From a bacterium (GTDB taxonomy: Bacteria; T1Sed10-126): 13,330 nucleotides of DNA. The notes under the pieces are model-generated. The model was not told the DNA's origin. It worked only from the letters and a program-made list of their open reading frames with translations, and searched no databases. Made by a program: the position numbers and the translations under genes. Positions 7,801 to 13,330 of this stretch are shown in pieces (position 1 is the first letter of the stretch; each line of letters begins with the position of its first letter). The stretch covers positions 1-13,330 of the forward strand of contig PWOD01000216.1 of assembly GCA_003557545.1 (NCBI GenBank). The letters run 5' to 3'.

Positions 7801-9362
7801 CCGGGTTGGCCAAAGAGGGTCACCCTGACGCTATTACGATTAGTGGTTATGACGGTGGTACAGGTGCGGCTCGTAAACATGCCATGAAACATGTCGGTTT
7901 TCCGGTTGAAGTGGCGTTGAATGAGGCCCATCGGGCACTTTGTAAGAATGGTTTGAGGGACCGGATTGAACTGCGGGCAGAGGGAGGAGTGCAGGGGGTC
8001 GAAGATGTTTTGAAGCTGGCTGTTCTGGGTGCCGATCGAGTTGGTTTTGGCACTGCCTGTATGCTGGTTGTTCAATGCCTTTACTGCGGACAGTGCCATA
8101 CTAATCGCTGTCCCAGGGGAATAACCAGTACTTATAATAGTTCGGAGGAGGCAGAAAAAAATGGAGTTAAAGTTTTTCAACCCCGGGTTCTGGAACGCAG
8201 TATTGAACGGCTGGTACAGTTTTTTGGCGGGATGAAAAAACAGCTTACCCGGCGCCTGGCCCAGCTGGGGATCGAAAGCTTCAGCCATCTGCAGGGCCGG
8301 GTAGATCTGTTGGAATTGATCGACTCAGATAAAAAAGAGTTTGAACTTTCTGGTCTACTGCAGCCGGTAGAGATGTTTACCCCACCGGCTGAGTCGGATC
8401 TGGTAAGGGATCGGCACCAGACATCTATCTCTGCGGAGCAGGCCCAAACTCTGGAAACTGAGCTAAGGCGTCAAAGCGATCGAAAACTCGATAGATTGCG
8501 GTTTGTCACCAGTTTAAAAAATACTGATCGGGCCGTCGGTGCCGGTGTTTCAGGCGTGATGGCTCGTTATCGGAGAAATCATGGTGATCCGTCAGAAGTG
8601 ATCAACAAAATTTTGATACGTCCAGAAGATCCCTGTATACCGGGTAATGGTCTTGGGGCTTTCAATGAGTCCGGAGTTGAGCTGGTAGTCAGGGGGGGAG
8701 CACAGGATGGTACAGCCAAGAGTATGAGTGGAGGCCGCGTGGTGATTTTACCGGGAGAAAATAATATGGGGTACCGGCTGGACGGTAGTGTTGGAAAAAG
8801 TGCTGCCTATGGCGCCACAGGCGGGACCCTGGTGGTCGCCGGCAAATATGCTGATTCCCGTTTCGGTGTGCGCTGCTCCGGGGCTGATCTGATTCACCTG
8901 GGGGAGTTGACTGCTCCGGTTGCTGATACCCGCTCACTGATCAATAGCCGGGCTAATCTTAAGGGTTTTGCTTTTGAATACATGACCTCTGGACGTGGTT
9001 TGGTTCTTGGGGACCCGGGGATGGATCTGGGGACCGGTATGACCGGTGGTGTTGTTTATGTTAAGTTGAATCCCGACCTCGGTTTAACCAAACAGGCCCT
9101 TGAATACCGGTTGGGCCGTGGAGTTGAACTGGCTGAGTTTACCGAGCAGGATATAGCTAACGTTGTACAGCTGTTGGATACAGGAAGGAAGGTGCTGGAG
9201 TTTGGTCAGACCGACCTGAAAGAACAACTGGAACAGTTGAAAAAAGCTCCGGCTGAAAACTTTTGTCGAATAAGTCCGGTTCCATCCCCTATGGTTGAAT
9301 CGGATCTAACAGTTGACCCACTGGAAGCGATCACCCGATTTTATGAGTCATCTGATCGCTGA
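4830..9362 (+). CDS. gltB: Glutamate synthase large (alpha) subunit-like protein, GltB family
   Basis: Transfers the amide nitrogen of glutamine to 2-oxoglutarate, giving two glutamates; it completes the GS-GOGAT cycle with the adjacent glnA. The 1510 residues carry the full GltB order. First comes a class II glutamine amidotransferase domain (about 18-400), with ERDACGLV placing the nucleophile Cys18 after a 17-residue propeptide, then STNTEPDF and HNGEINT. The central domain (about 430-740) has RRALGFSREDEQNLR and VITNPALDSERE. The FMN/synthase barrel (about 820-1170) has AMSYGS, INGEGGEPEY, ASGRFGV, GQGAKPGEGG, ISGYDGGTGA, GLRDRIELRAEGG and the Fe-S site. The C-terminal GXGXG beta-helix domain spans about 1220-1470. 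Fe-S ligands C1083, C1089 and C1094 keep the family C-x5-C-x4-C spacing, with extra cysteines at 1077 and 1086. ATG at 4830 is chosen over an in-frame TTG at 4794 because AAGGAG (4815-4820) lies 9 bases upstream. No gltD follows, so the electron donor (ferredoxin or a distant GltD) is unresolved. Confidence 0.93.
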   Translation: MSKILHRNSRTIEERDACGLVARFRKQNLGGAGGTYGVLRRTLESMSKLQQRGGTVQTDWGTDGDGAGVLTDIPIYICRDDLLWNGLNGALAESLALGHFFLTPGSEPGVIEAIKQILQEQELEVLYHRPVPVRPEHLGPAARDREPDIIRVGILVKKSSDISHQLFAARVEIDRRLEDVHVVSLSRNSLVYKVMGTGKTLHQYYPELHNSRYKTSLAIGHIRMSTNTEPDFRLAHPYGAMVHNGEINTIDRLISRAQELKIPLPEDPSDTMVVDRILEYLISETGCSLATAYRMVFPLVDAEIKALPEEEMKIQSRLKVPFGNLGQGPAGIIARHGDEAIIGSDALALRPVWFGETEKEYYATSERGAIGFNDNRRSPRPLAGGEFVLLDLDGSRMVPREQLIHTYRRDIEKIFPGRAKEPPRSYQKFPLPRIGVKETLAGDECYRRALGFSREDEQNLRQMAKTGSEPLGAVGYSTGALAAIKDSERMLADYCHERVAVITNPALDSEREYRPFSLNVRFGDRGGFMRPRVNPCWEFPSPIVFSSQISRLLEELRAEGVPVNRIFIGREPGETQDEALERITGELTGGTGFRVVYLQDGEILTGGRGLLDPVLVMAAVNRQLAIAGEADNTAIILESRRLRNLHDLMVVYGLGAELIIPVTIERFILSSSFSDRSDLTPENCLYNLLKALKTGMKKVISTMGIHELEGYGRVFCSLGLNRELEDLLGVDGYLGSADRGFSLERLEEIEQQREQSYNQQQKPSTKPTVRWTPELRKALDGVAAGELDYSQYEESLNRTRERSPLTVSDYFKLPDDSASSLSADNVKLDIDGSAAPIFFAAMSYGSTNVVPFTAYAEAGRQLQILVINGEGGEPEYLRQQPPPLRAQQLASGRFGVDTDLLASATEIQIKVGQGAKPGEGGLLKAAKVTPHIAETRRTPAHIDLISPANNHDFYSIEDLIPTVINELRAVNPRVRVDIKLPAIPNLAPIVTGLAKEGHPDAITISGYDGGTGAARKHAMKHVGFPVEVALNEAHRALCKNGLRDRIELRAEGGVQGVEDVLKLAVLGADRVGFGTACMLVVQCLYCGQCHTNRCPRGITSTYNSSEEAEKNGVKVFQPRVLERSIERLVQFFGGMKKQLTRRLAQLGIESFSHLQGRVDLLELIDSDKKEFELSGLLQPVEMFTPPAESDLVRDRHQTSISAEQAQTLETELRRQSDRKLDRLRFVTSLKNTDRAVGAGVSGVMARYRRNHGDPSEVINKILIRPEDPCIPGNGLGAFNESGVELVVRGGAQDGTAKSMSGGRVVILPGENNMGYRLDGSVGKSAAYGATGGTLVVAGKYADSRFGVRCSGADLIHLGELTAPVADTRSLINSRANLKGFAFEYMTSGRGLVLGDPGMDLGTGMTGGVVYVKLNPDLGLTKQALEYRLGRGVELAEFTEQDIANVVQLLDTGRKVLEFGQTDLKEQLEQLKKAPAENFCRISPVPSPMVESDLTVDPLEAITRFYESSDR

Positions 9363-9392
9363 TTGAGTCCCTTTGTTCACGCCGCTTAAAAA

Positions 9393-9447
9393 AGTGCTGG
9401 TTCTGTTCCTTATGACATTTTTTCCAGCACTATTTAGTTGTTTTTTT
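9393..9447 (+). terminator. Candidate intrinsic terminator after glnA-gltB
   Basis: AGTGCTGG (9393-9400) pairs perfectly with CCAGCACT (9424-9431) around a 23-base loop. A T-rich tail follows, with a run of seven T at 9441-9447. The long loop and the 9-base gap before the T-run make it imperfect, but its place about 30 bases after the gltB stop and before a new promoter supports it. Confidence 0.6.
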
Positions 9448-9465
9448 AATAAAGTTAAGTATAAT
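9438..9465 (+). promoter_or_regulatory. Candidate promoter for the DsbA/BdbD-like gene
   Basis: TTGTTT (9438-9443), a 16-base spacer and a consensus TATAAT (9460-9465). Its -35 box overlaps the T-run of the preceding terminator. Transcription would start near 9472, about 60 bases before the ATG. Confidence 0.55.
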
Positions 9466-9532
9466 GGTTATATAGGAACCAATAAGTTTCTTAAAAGCTG
9501 TTTAAAATAAATTTATCGGGGAGGATTAGAGA

Positions 9533-10201
9533 ATGAAAAGATTGTTTAAAATATGTAATCTAAAAGTTTTATACTCGGTGTCCGGGCTGCTCTGCCTGTT
9601 AGTTGTAATTGGCCTGTTTGCCGGACCTGTGTTCGGTGGTGATACGCCGCTGATTGAGCATTTTGATCTGGTGGAATCATTCCCCGGTCAGCTTCAGTTG
9701 GGAGATACCGGGGCCCCGGTTGTTCTCACTGAATACTCCGATTTTCGCTGTTTTTTCTGTCAGCGTTTTGGGGTTGAGACCTTCCCTGAAATTTTTCGAG
9801 AATACATTCTAACCGGCAAACTGTTGTTTCAATTCCGTTTTTTTCCAGTTGGTGGCGAACAATCTGTGGAACTGGCAAAACTTGGAATATGCCTTGATCA
9901 ACAGGATAAGTTCTGGCAGTTTAAAACCCTGTTTATGGAACGGTTTTACCAAAATAGACCTTCGGAACTATCCTCCGAGTTACAGGTTGTTCTGGATGAA
10001 ATTGACTATCAGGCGGAGCAGTTGGACAGCTGTCGTGAATCTTTGGCCACGGATTATTTTCTGCGGGAAACTGTAGCAGAAGCCCGTGAAAAAGCGGTTC
10101 GTTCGACACCAACTGTTTTCATTAATCAGACAAAGGTTGTCGGTGCCCGGCCGTTTGAAGAGTTTCAGGAAATTATCGAACAGCAGCTTGATCTTCACTA
10201 G
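9533..10201 (+). CDS. Exported DsbA/BdbD-like thiol-disulfide oxidoreductase (thioredoxin fold)
   Basis: 222 residues. An N-terminal hydrophobic segment (about 13-35, after KR and K positive residues) is either a signal peptide ending near GPVFGG or a membrane anchor, so the domain should act in the periplasm/cell envelope. VVLTEYSDFRCFFCQRF places the redox CxxC at residues 73-76 (CFFC). QFRFFPVGGEQS is the long helical-insert region that separates DsbA types from thioredoxins, and STPTVFIN (191-198) holds the cis-Pro loop. Two further cysteines, C120 and C167, could form a second, structural disulfide as in some DsbA/BdbD relatives. It probably oxidises or isomerises disulfides in exported proteins; a reductant/oxidant partner (DsbB/VKOR) is not in the window. 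The start is clear: GGGGAGG at 9518-9524 lies 8 bases before the ATG. It appears monocistronic, with its own promoter. Confidence 0.85.
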   Translation: MKRLFKICNLKVLYSVSGLLCLLVVIGLFAGPVFGGDTPLIEHFDLVESFPGQLQLGDTGAPVVLTEYSDFRCFFCQRFGVETFPEIFREYILTGKLLFQFRFFPVGGEQSVELAKLGICLDQQDKFWQFKTLFMERFYQNRPSELSSELQVVLDEIDYQAEQLDSCRESLATDYFLRETVAEAREKAVRSTPTVFINQTKVVGARPFEEFQEIIEQQLDLH

Positions 10202-10259
10202 GGCTGTTTAATTGAGTCTGTTTTTTCAGCTGTTGCAAAACTTGAGATTTATTCTCTAA

Positions 10260-10281
10260 CTAATCGGTTCTAACTGATTAG
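10260..10281. repeat. Inverted repeat between the DsbA-like and aldo/keto reductase genes
   Basis: CTAATCGGTT (10260-10269) and AACTGATTAG (10272-10281) pair over 10 positions with one G-T pair, separated by 2 bases. It starts 59 bases after the upstream stop codon. No T-run follows, so it is a poor intrinsic terminator. A binding site for a regulator of the downstream gene is an alternative. The rest of the 172-base spacer holds only a candidate promoter. Confidence 0.4.
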
Positions 10282-10320
10282 GATTGAACTTGTTCGGCTG
10301 ATTGTTTAAAATTTACTCAG

Positions 10321-10348
10321 TTGAGCAGGCGGAAAGTCTATTTATACT
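10321..10348 (+). promoter_or_regulatory. Candidate promoter for the aldo/keto reductase gene
   Basis: TTGAGC (10321-10326), a 16-base spacer and TATACT (10343-10348), four and five of six consensus matches. The transcript would begin about 20 bases before the ATG at 10374, leaving a short leader with a weak GGA (10362-10364) as ribosome site. Confidence 0.4.
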
Positions 10349-10373
10349 CCTGATTTCGGTTGGATGATATTCA

Positions 10374-11354
10374 ATGATTGAGCTGGCTGATTTAACAGAT
10401 GTAGGCGTTGGTTTTCGATTGTCGGTTGATGATCTTATCGGTCATACCGGCCGGCTGGAAACTATTGTGCAGGCAACTCTTGAAGAGCAGATAAATCTAT
10501 TTGATCTGGCCAATAGTATCGGAATCTGCCGGCTGCAGAAACGGCTGGGTGAGGTGGTTAAAAGACTGGGCTGTCGAGAGCAGCTTTTTTTCATTATAAA
10601 AGGTGGAATAAAGCGCAATCAAAATGGTGTTTTACAGCCTGATGGCAGCCCGGAAAATCTTCGTAGTTCGGTGATTGAAGCTCTTGAACTGCTGGATTTT
10701 GAAACCCTCGATTGTTACCAGATTCATTGGCCTGATCGGACTGTTCCGGTCGCTGAAACGATCGCAACTCTTCAGCAGCTTAAGGATGAGGGTTTAATTA
10801 GATATATCGGGGTAAGTAATTTTACTGTTGATGAGTTAAAAGCAGCCGAGGCCGGCGGAACGATCGATTGTGTTCAGTTTCCTTATAACCTGTTTCAACT
10901 GCAGACCGAGCGGCAGCTGTTACCTTACCTGCGTAAAACTCAGCATAAAAACCTGGCCTATGGTGTCCTCTGCCGGGGAATGTTAACAGAAGATTTTCTC
11001 CAGACCGGTGCGTTGAAATATGATACTCTGGGAAGAAAGCTAACCCATGTTGAGGAAAATTTTCAGCTTTATCGTTACGCTCTGCAGCAGATCTCTGATT
11101 ATCTGGAAAGCAGTTCGATAGATCAGCCCCTCTCTTCAGTCCTGATGGCCTGGGCTCTGGCACAACCGGGCATAGAACATGTTTTGTCGGTGGCCTATAT
11201 TCCGGAGCACGTGCGGTTGATCAAACAGGCCACAGCCGTGCAGCTGGAAGCTGACCAGCTCGGCAGGATAACTGAAATCGTAAATCAGACGATTGGTGGC
11301 AATGTTGATCTGCAGTTTGTGGTTCCTCCCCATCATAGTTCCCGAACCTTTTAA
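10374..11354 (+). CDS. Aldo/keto reductase-family protein with an altered catalytic tetrad
   Basis: 326 residues forming the AKR (beta/alpha)8 barrel. Family landmarks in order are INLFDLANSIG (40-50), IIKGG (74-78), YQIHWPD (115-121), LKDEGLIRYIGVSNF (136-150), the VQFPYNLFQ segment (normally QxxYN), and a C-terminal ALAQPGIEHVLSVA cofactor-site region. The usual tetrad is Asp-Tyr-Lys-His. Here Asp44, Lys76 and His118 are present, but the Tyr expected in FDTAxxYG is Ile49 (codon ATC at 10518-10520). Normal NAD(P)H carbonyl reduction needs that Tyr, so the protein may catalyse something else or act as a binding or regulatory protein. The N-terminus is short, lacking the usual first beta-hairpin, but an in-frame TGA at 10365-10367 rules out an upstream start. 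The ribosome site is weak. The gene ends by overlapping the convergent helicase gene by four bases. The specific substrate is unknown. Confidence 0.88.
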   Translation: MIELADLTDVGVGFRLSVDDLIGHTGRLETIVQATLEEQINLFDLANSIGICRLQKRLGEVVKRLGCREQLFFIIKGGIKRNQNGVLQPDGSPENLRSSVIEALELLDFETLDCYQIHWPDRTVPVAETIATLQQLKDEGLIRYIGVSNFTVDELKAAEAGGTIDCVQFPYNLFQLQTERQLLPYLRKTQHKNLAYGVLCRGMLTEDFLQTGALKYDTLGRKLTHVEENFQLYRYALQQISDYLESSSIDQPLSSVLMAWALAQPGIEHVLSVAYIPEHVRLIKQATAVQLEADQLGRITEIVNQTIGGNVDLQFVVPPHHSSRTF

Positions 11355-13330
11355 GAAAACTTTTCAAGTTGTTTTTTTACCAGCAGCTTGAGCTGTTCAA
11401 CCGTTAGTGGTTTGAGGGGCTTATCAGGTTTTTTATTTGTACTGTAAAATAGCTGAGGGACGATCTCCTTATCGGGATAAACTGCTTTGATCACCTGGTA
11501 ATAAACAGTTAGCTGTTTCTGGTAATCAGCCTCCGAATTACGGGTTAGATCGGTTTTGTAGTCAATAATCTGAATTTTATTTTCCTTAAAGATCAACAGG
11601 TCTATCTGACCTGACAGCAGTATTTCTTCAGACTCCAGTTTGACCGGAAGCAGGCAGCTTACTTCAGCTTCGATTTTATCTGCCTGTTGAAGTTGTTTGC
11701 AGAGCCAGTTTTTTATATTTTTCTGGTCCTGGTTAACCGGTTCAATTTCTTGATCAATTAGTAGTTGCTCGGCAAAATTGTGAAGCTCCCGGCCAAATTT
11801 AGCCCCGCGGCCCGGTCCAGCTTTGATAGCTTCATCTCCCATCAAATCATGAACAGTTAGTTTGATCCGTCTGGGATGGTCAACCGGTGAAAATTGCAGA
11901 CAGCTCCTGGGAGCAGTTTCTGCTGTCAGAGCTATCGGTGCGGGTCGGGTAATCTGTTCGATCGAGCTGTCCGGCAGCAGGTTGTCAAAAAAACTGCTGG
12001 GACGTTTATTGTTGGCGGTCAGGTAGAGATAGTTTTTAGCACGGGATAGGGCAACGTATAACAGGCGTCGTTCTTCGTCGTAGTCATTACCGGCCAGACT
12101 CAGCGTTAAAATCCCCCGCCAGTCGTCATACAGGTAGGGATAGGGTTCGGTCAGGTAGATTTTTCTGGTTCTGATCCCGACCGGATCAGAGTATTGGATG
12201 ACCGGGGGGCTGCCACCCCGGCTGGGAAAATGGGCAGAGTTGATATTGGCCAGGAAAACTACTGGATATTCCAGACCTTTGGCTCCGTGGATTGTCTGAA
12301 CAGTTACCGCATCGTCCAAATTGGTAGTTATTTCCACGGTGGTTTTATTCACTATACAGTCCTCCAGATAGTTGATCAGCTGACCCAGATCAAACTCTGT
12401 CTGTCGGGTAATGAAATAGAGCTGTTCGATTATTTTAGAAGTAATTTCTCCCTGGTAGTTGTAGCGTTTGAAAATTATTCTGGCCACGGCGGCTAACCAG
12501 CGATGTAGTGACTTTTGCTGCCGTTGTTGAAGCTGGCGGCGGAATTTTTTTAACTCCCGGGGATAGCTCTGATATAGCGTAGATGATTTATCCAGTATAA
12601 TAGCCTCCAGTTCGGCCCGTCGGTAGCCGGCCTCTTCAAGCAGGACCACCCAGCCCCGTGGAGAGTTTTTATCAAACAATACGCGCAGCCAGGCCAGAAG
12701 AATAATAGCCGGATCCGTTTTGAAAATTTCAATTCCCCCCTGGTAGGCCAGGGGAATCTTATATTGGTCCGCTTTTTTCTGGAGTTCGAGGCCAAACTTA
12801 CGGTTGCGAGTTAATACGGCAATATCTGAATATTTAAGCTGCCGCTGCTCGCCGGGTGGACCGATAAGATAGTCCTGGTTGCCGACCAGCTGACAGATTT
12901 TATGAAGAATCGCCTCCGGCTCCTGCGGACTGACAATCCCTGATATTGCTGTTTGTTCCACTTCCCGAGCGGCAGTCAGTGCAACAATATCTTTGGCTGA
13001 TGTTAAGCTTGTAATATCCTCATCGGCTGTCGCTGGAACAGAGAGGCTGTTGCGTGAAAAATCGAGAATTTCCTGGGAAGAGCGATAGTTTTCGGTAAGT
13101 TCGATTTTATTTATCCGTTCGACGCTGTAGGGGATTCGTTGTTGATCGGCGTTGAGTTCTGCTCTATACTGCTCTATTCTCTGGTTGAACTCTGTAATAT
13201 TTTCAACCGCAGCATATTGAAAACTATAAATACTCTGTTTCCAATCGCCCACTACACAGATATTATCAGTTTTAGACAGTAGTAGTGTCAGTTTAAACTG
13301 GATTTCACTTGTATCTTGAAATTCGTCAAC
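11351..13330 (-). CDS. AddA/RecB-type UvrD-family helicase with C-terminal RecB nuclease domain, N-terminus outside window
   Basis: C-terminal 659 residues of an ATP-dependent DNA helicase-nuclease; the frame remains open to base 13330, so Walker A and the N-terminus are missing. Helicase motifs in order are VDEFQDTS (residues 1-8, motif II, at the very edge), VGDWKQSIYSFQ (27-38, motif III), ELTENYRSS (motif IV), TIHGAKGLEYPVVFLAN (motif V) and RRLLYVALSRAKNYLYL (motif VI). The C-terminal PD-(D/E)XK domain shows GRELHNFAEQLL, GQIDLLIF and IIDYKTD, with metal-binding Asp residues and Lys, then a Q-x3-Y motif (QLTVYYQ). This matches recombinational repair exonucleases of the AddAB/RecBCD type that process double-strand breaks. 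Motif III has GDWKQ where classic AddA has GDxKQ with a different residue and RecB has GDPKQ, and the part after motif II is shorter than in B. subtilis AddA, so it may be a divergent paralogue; the symbol is left blank. A partner AddB would be expected upstream, outside the window. Confidence 0.9.
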   Translation of the reverse strand, partial: VDEFQDTSEIQFKLTLLLSKTDNICVVGDWKQSIYSFQYAAVENITEFNQRIEQYRAELNADQQRIPYSVERINKIELTENYRSSQEILDFSRNSLSVPATADEDITSLTSAKDIVALTAAREVEQTAISGIVSPQEPEAILHKICQLVGNQDYLIGPPGEQRQLKYSDIAVLTRNRKFGLELQKKADQYKIPLAYQGGIEIFKTDPAIILLAWLRVLFDKNSPRGWVVLLEEAGYRRAELEAIILDKSSTLYQSYPRELKKFRRQLQQRQQKSLHRWLAAVARIIFKRYNYQGEITSKIIEQLYFITRQTEFDLGQLINYLEDCIVNKTTVEITTNLDDAVTVQTIHGAKGLEYPVVFLANINSAHFPSRGGSPPVIQYSDPVGIRTRKIYLTEPYPYLYDDWRGILTLSLAGNDYDEERRLLYVALSRAKNYLYLTANNKRPSSFFDNLLPDSSIEQITRPAPIALTAETAPRSCLQFSPVDHPRRIKLTVHDLMGDEAIKAGPGRGAKFGRELHNFAEQLLIDQEIEPVNQDQKNIKNWLCKQLQQADKIEAEVSCLLPVKLESEEILLSGQIDLLIFKENKIQIIDYKTDLTRNSEADYQKQLTVYYQVIKAVYPDKEIVPQLFYSTNKKPDKPLKPLTVEQLKLLVKKQLEKFS

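Noticed and set aside
7767-8288. 173-residue minus-strand reading frame opposite gltB
   Set aside because: It is antisense to the conserved FMN/Fe-S region; low-complexity Thr/Ser/Asn composition and no family motif.

Overview
The window looks like ordinary core chromosome from an anaerobic, moderately low-GC bacterium. It combines Firmicutes-style gene order (glmU-prs) and strong GGAGG-type ribosome binding sites with an apparent outer-membrane beta-barrel protein. That suggests a diderm Firmicute, for example a Halanaerobiales-like lineage. This placement is inference from gene content and style; no rRNA or phylogenetic marker was compared.

Layout. At the left end, on the minus strand, is the N-terminal 252 codons of prs (PRPP synthetase), cut by the window edge. 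It is preceded by glmU (bifunctional UDP-GlcNAc synthesis enzyme), and the glmU stop and prs GTG start share one base (TAGTG). Upstream of glmU, also on the minus strand, lies a signal-peptide-bearing small beta-barrel protein, followed by an A/T-only hairpin that may be its terminator. A 446-bp AT-rich intergenic region separates this gene from a divergent plus-strand pair, glnA (type I-alpha glutamine synthetase) and a gltB-like glutamate synthase large subunit, which together form a GS-GOGAT ammonium assimilation unit. The glnA promoter has good -35/-10 boxes, and a GAACGTTC-centred palindrome sits just after the expected transcription start, so a repressor site is plausible. After a hairpin/T-tract terminator come an exported DsbA/BdbD-like thiol oxidoreductase and an aldo/keto reductase-family protein whose catalytic tyrosine position is isoleucine. 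The right end, on the minus strand, holds the C-terminal 659 residues of an AddA/RecB-type helicase-nuclease. It meets the aldo/keto reductase gene tail to tail with a 4-base overlap (TTAA).

How the genes relate. GlnA and GltB form the glutamine/glutamate cycle; glutamine is also the nitrogen donor for the glucosamine-phosphate that feeds GlmU, and Prs supplies PRPP for nucleotide, His and Trp synthesis. The thiol oxidoreductase and beta-barrel protein both act outside the cytoplasm. I saw no mobile element, CRISPR array, rRNA, tRNA or defence system, and nothing that amounts to a clearly new multi-gene system. The most noteworthy items are the altered active site of the aldo/keto reductase, the two extra cysteines at the glutamate synthase Fe-S site, and the candidate operator in the glnA leader.
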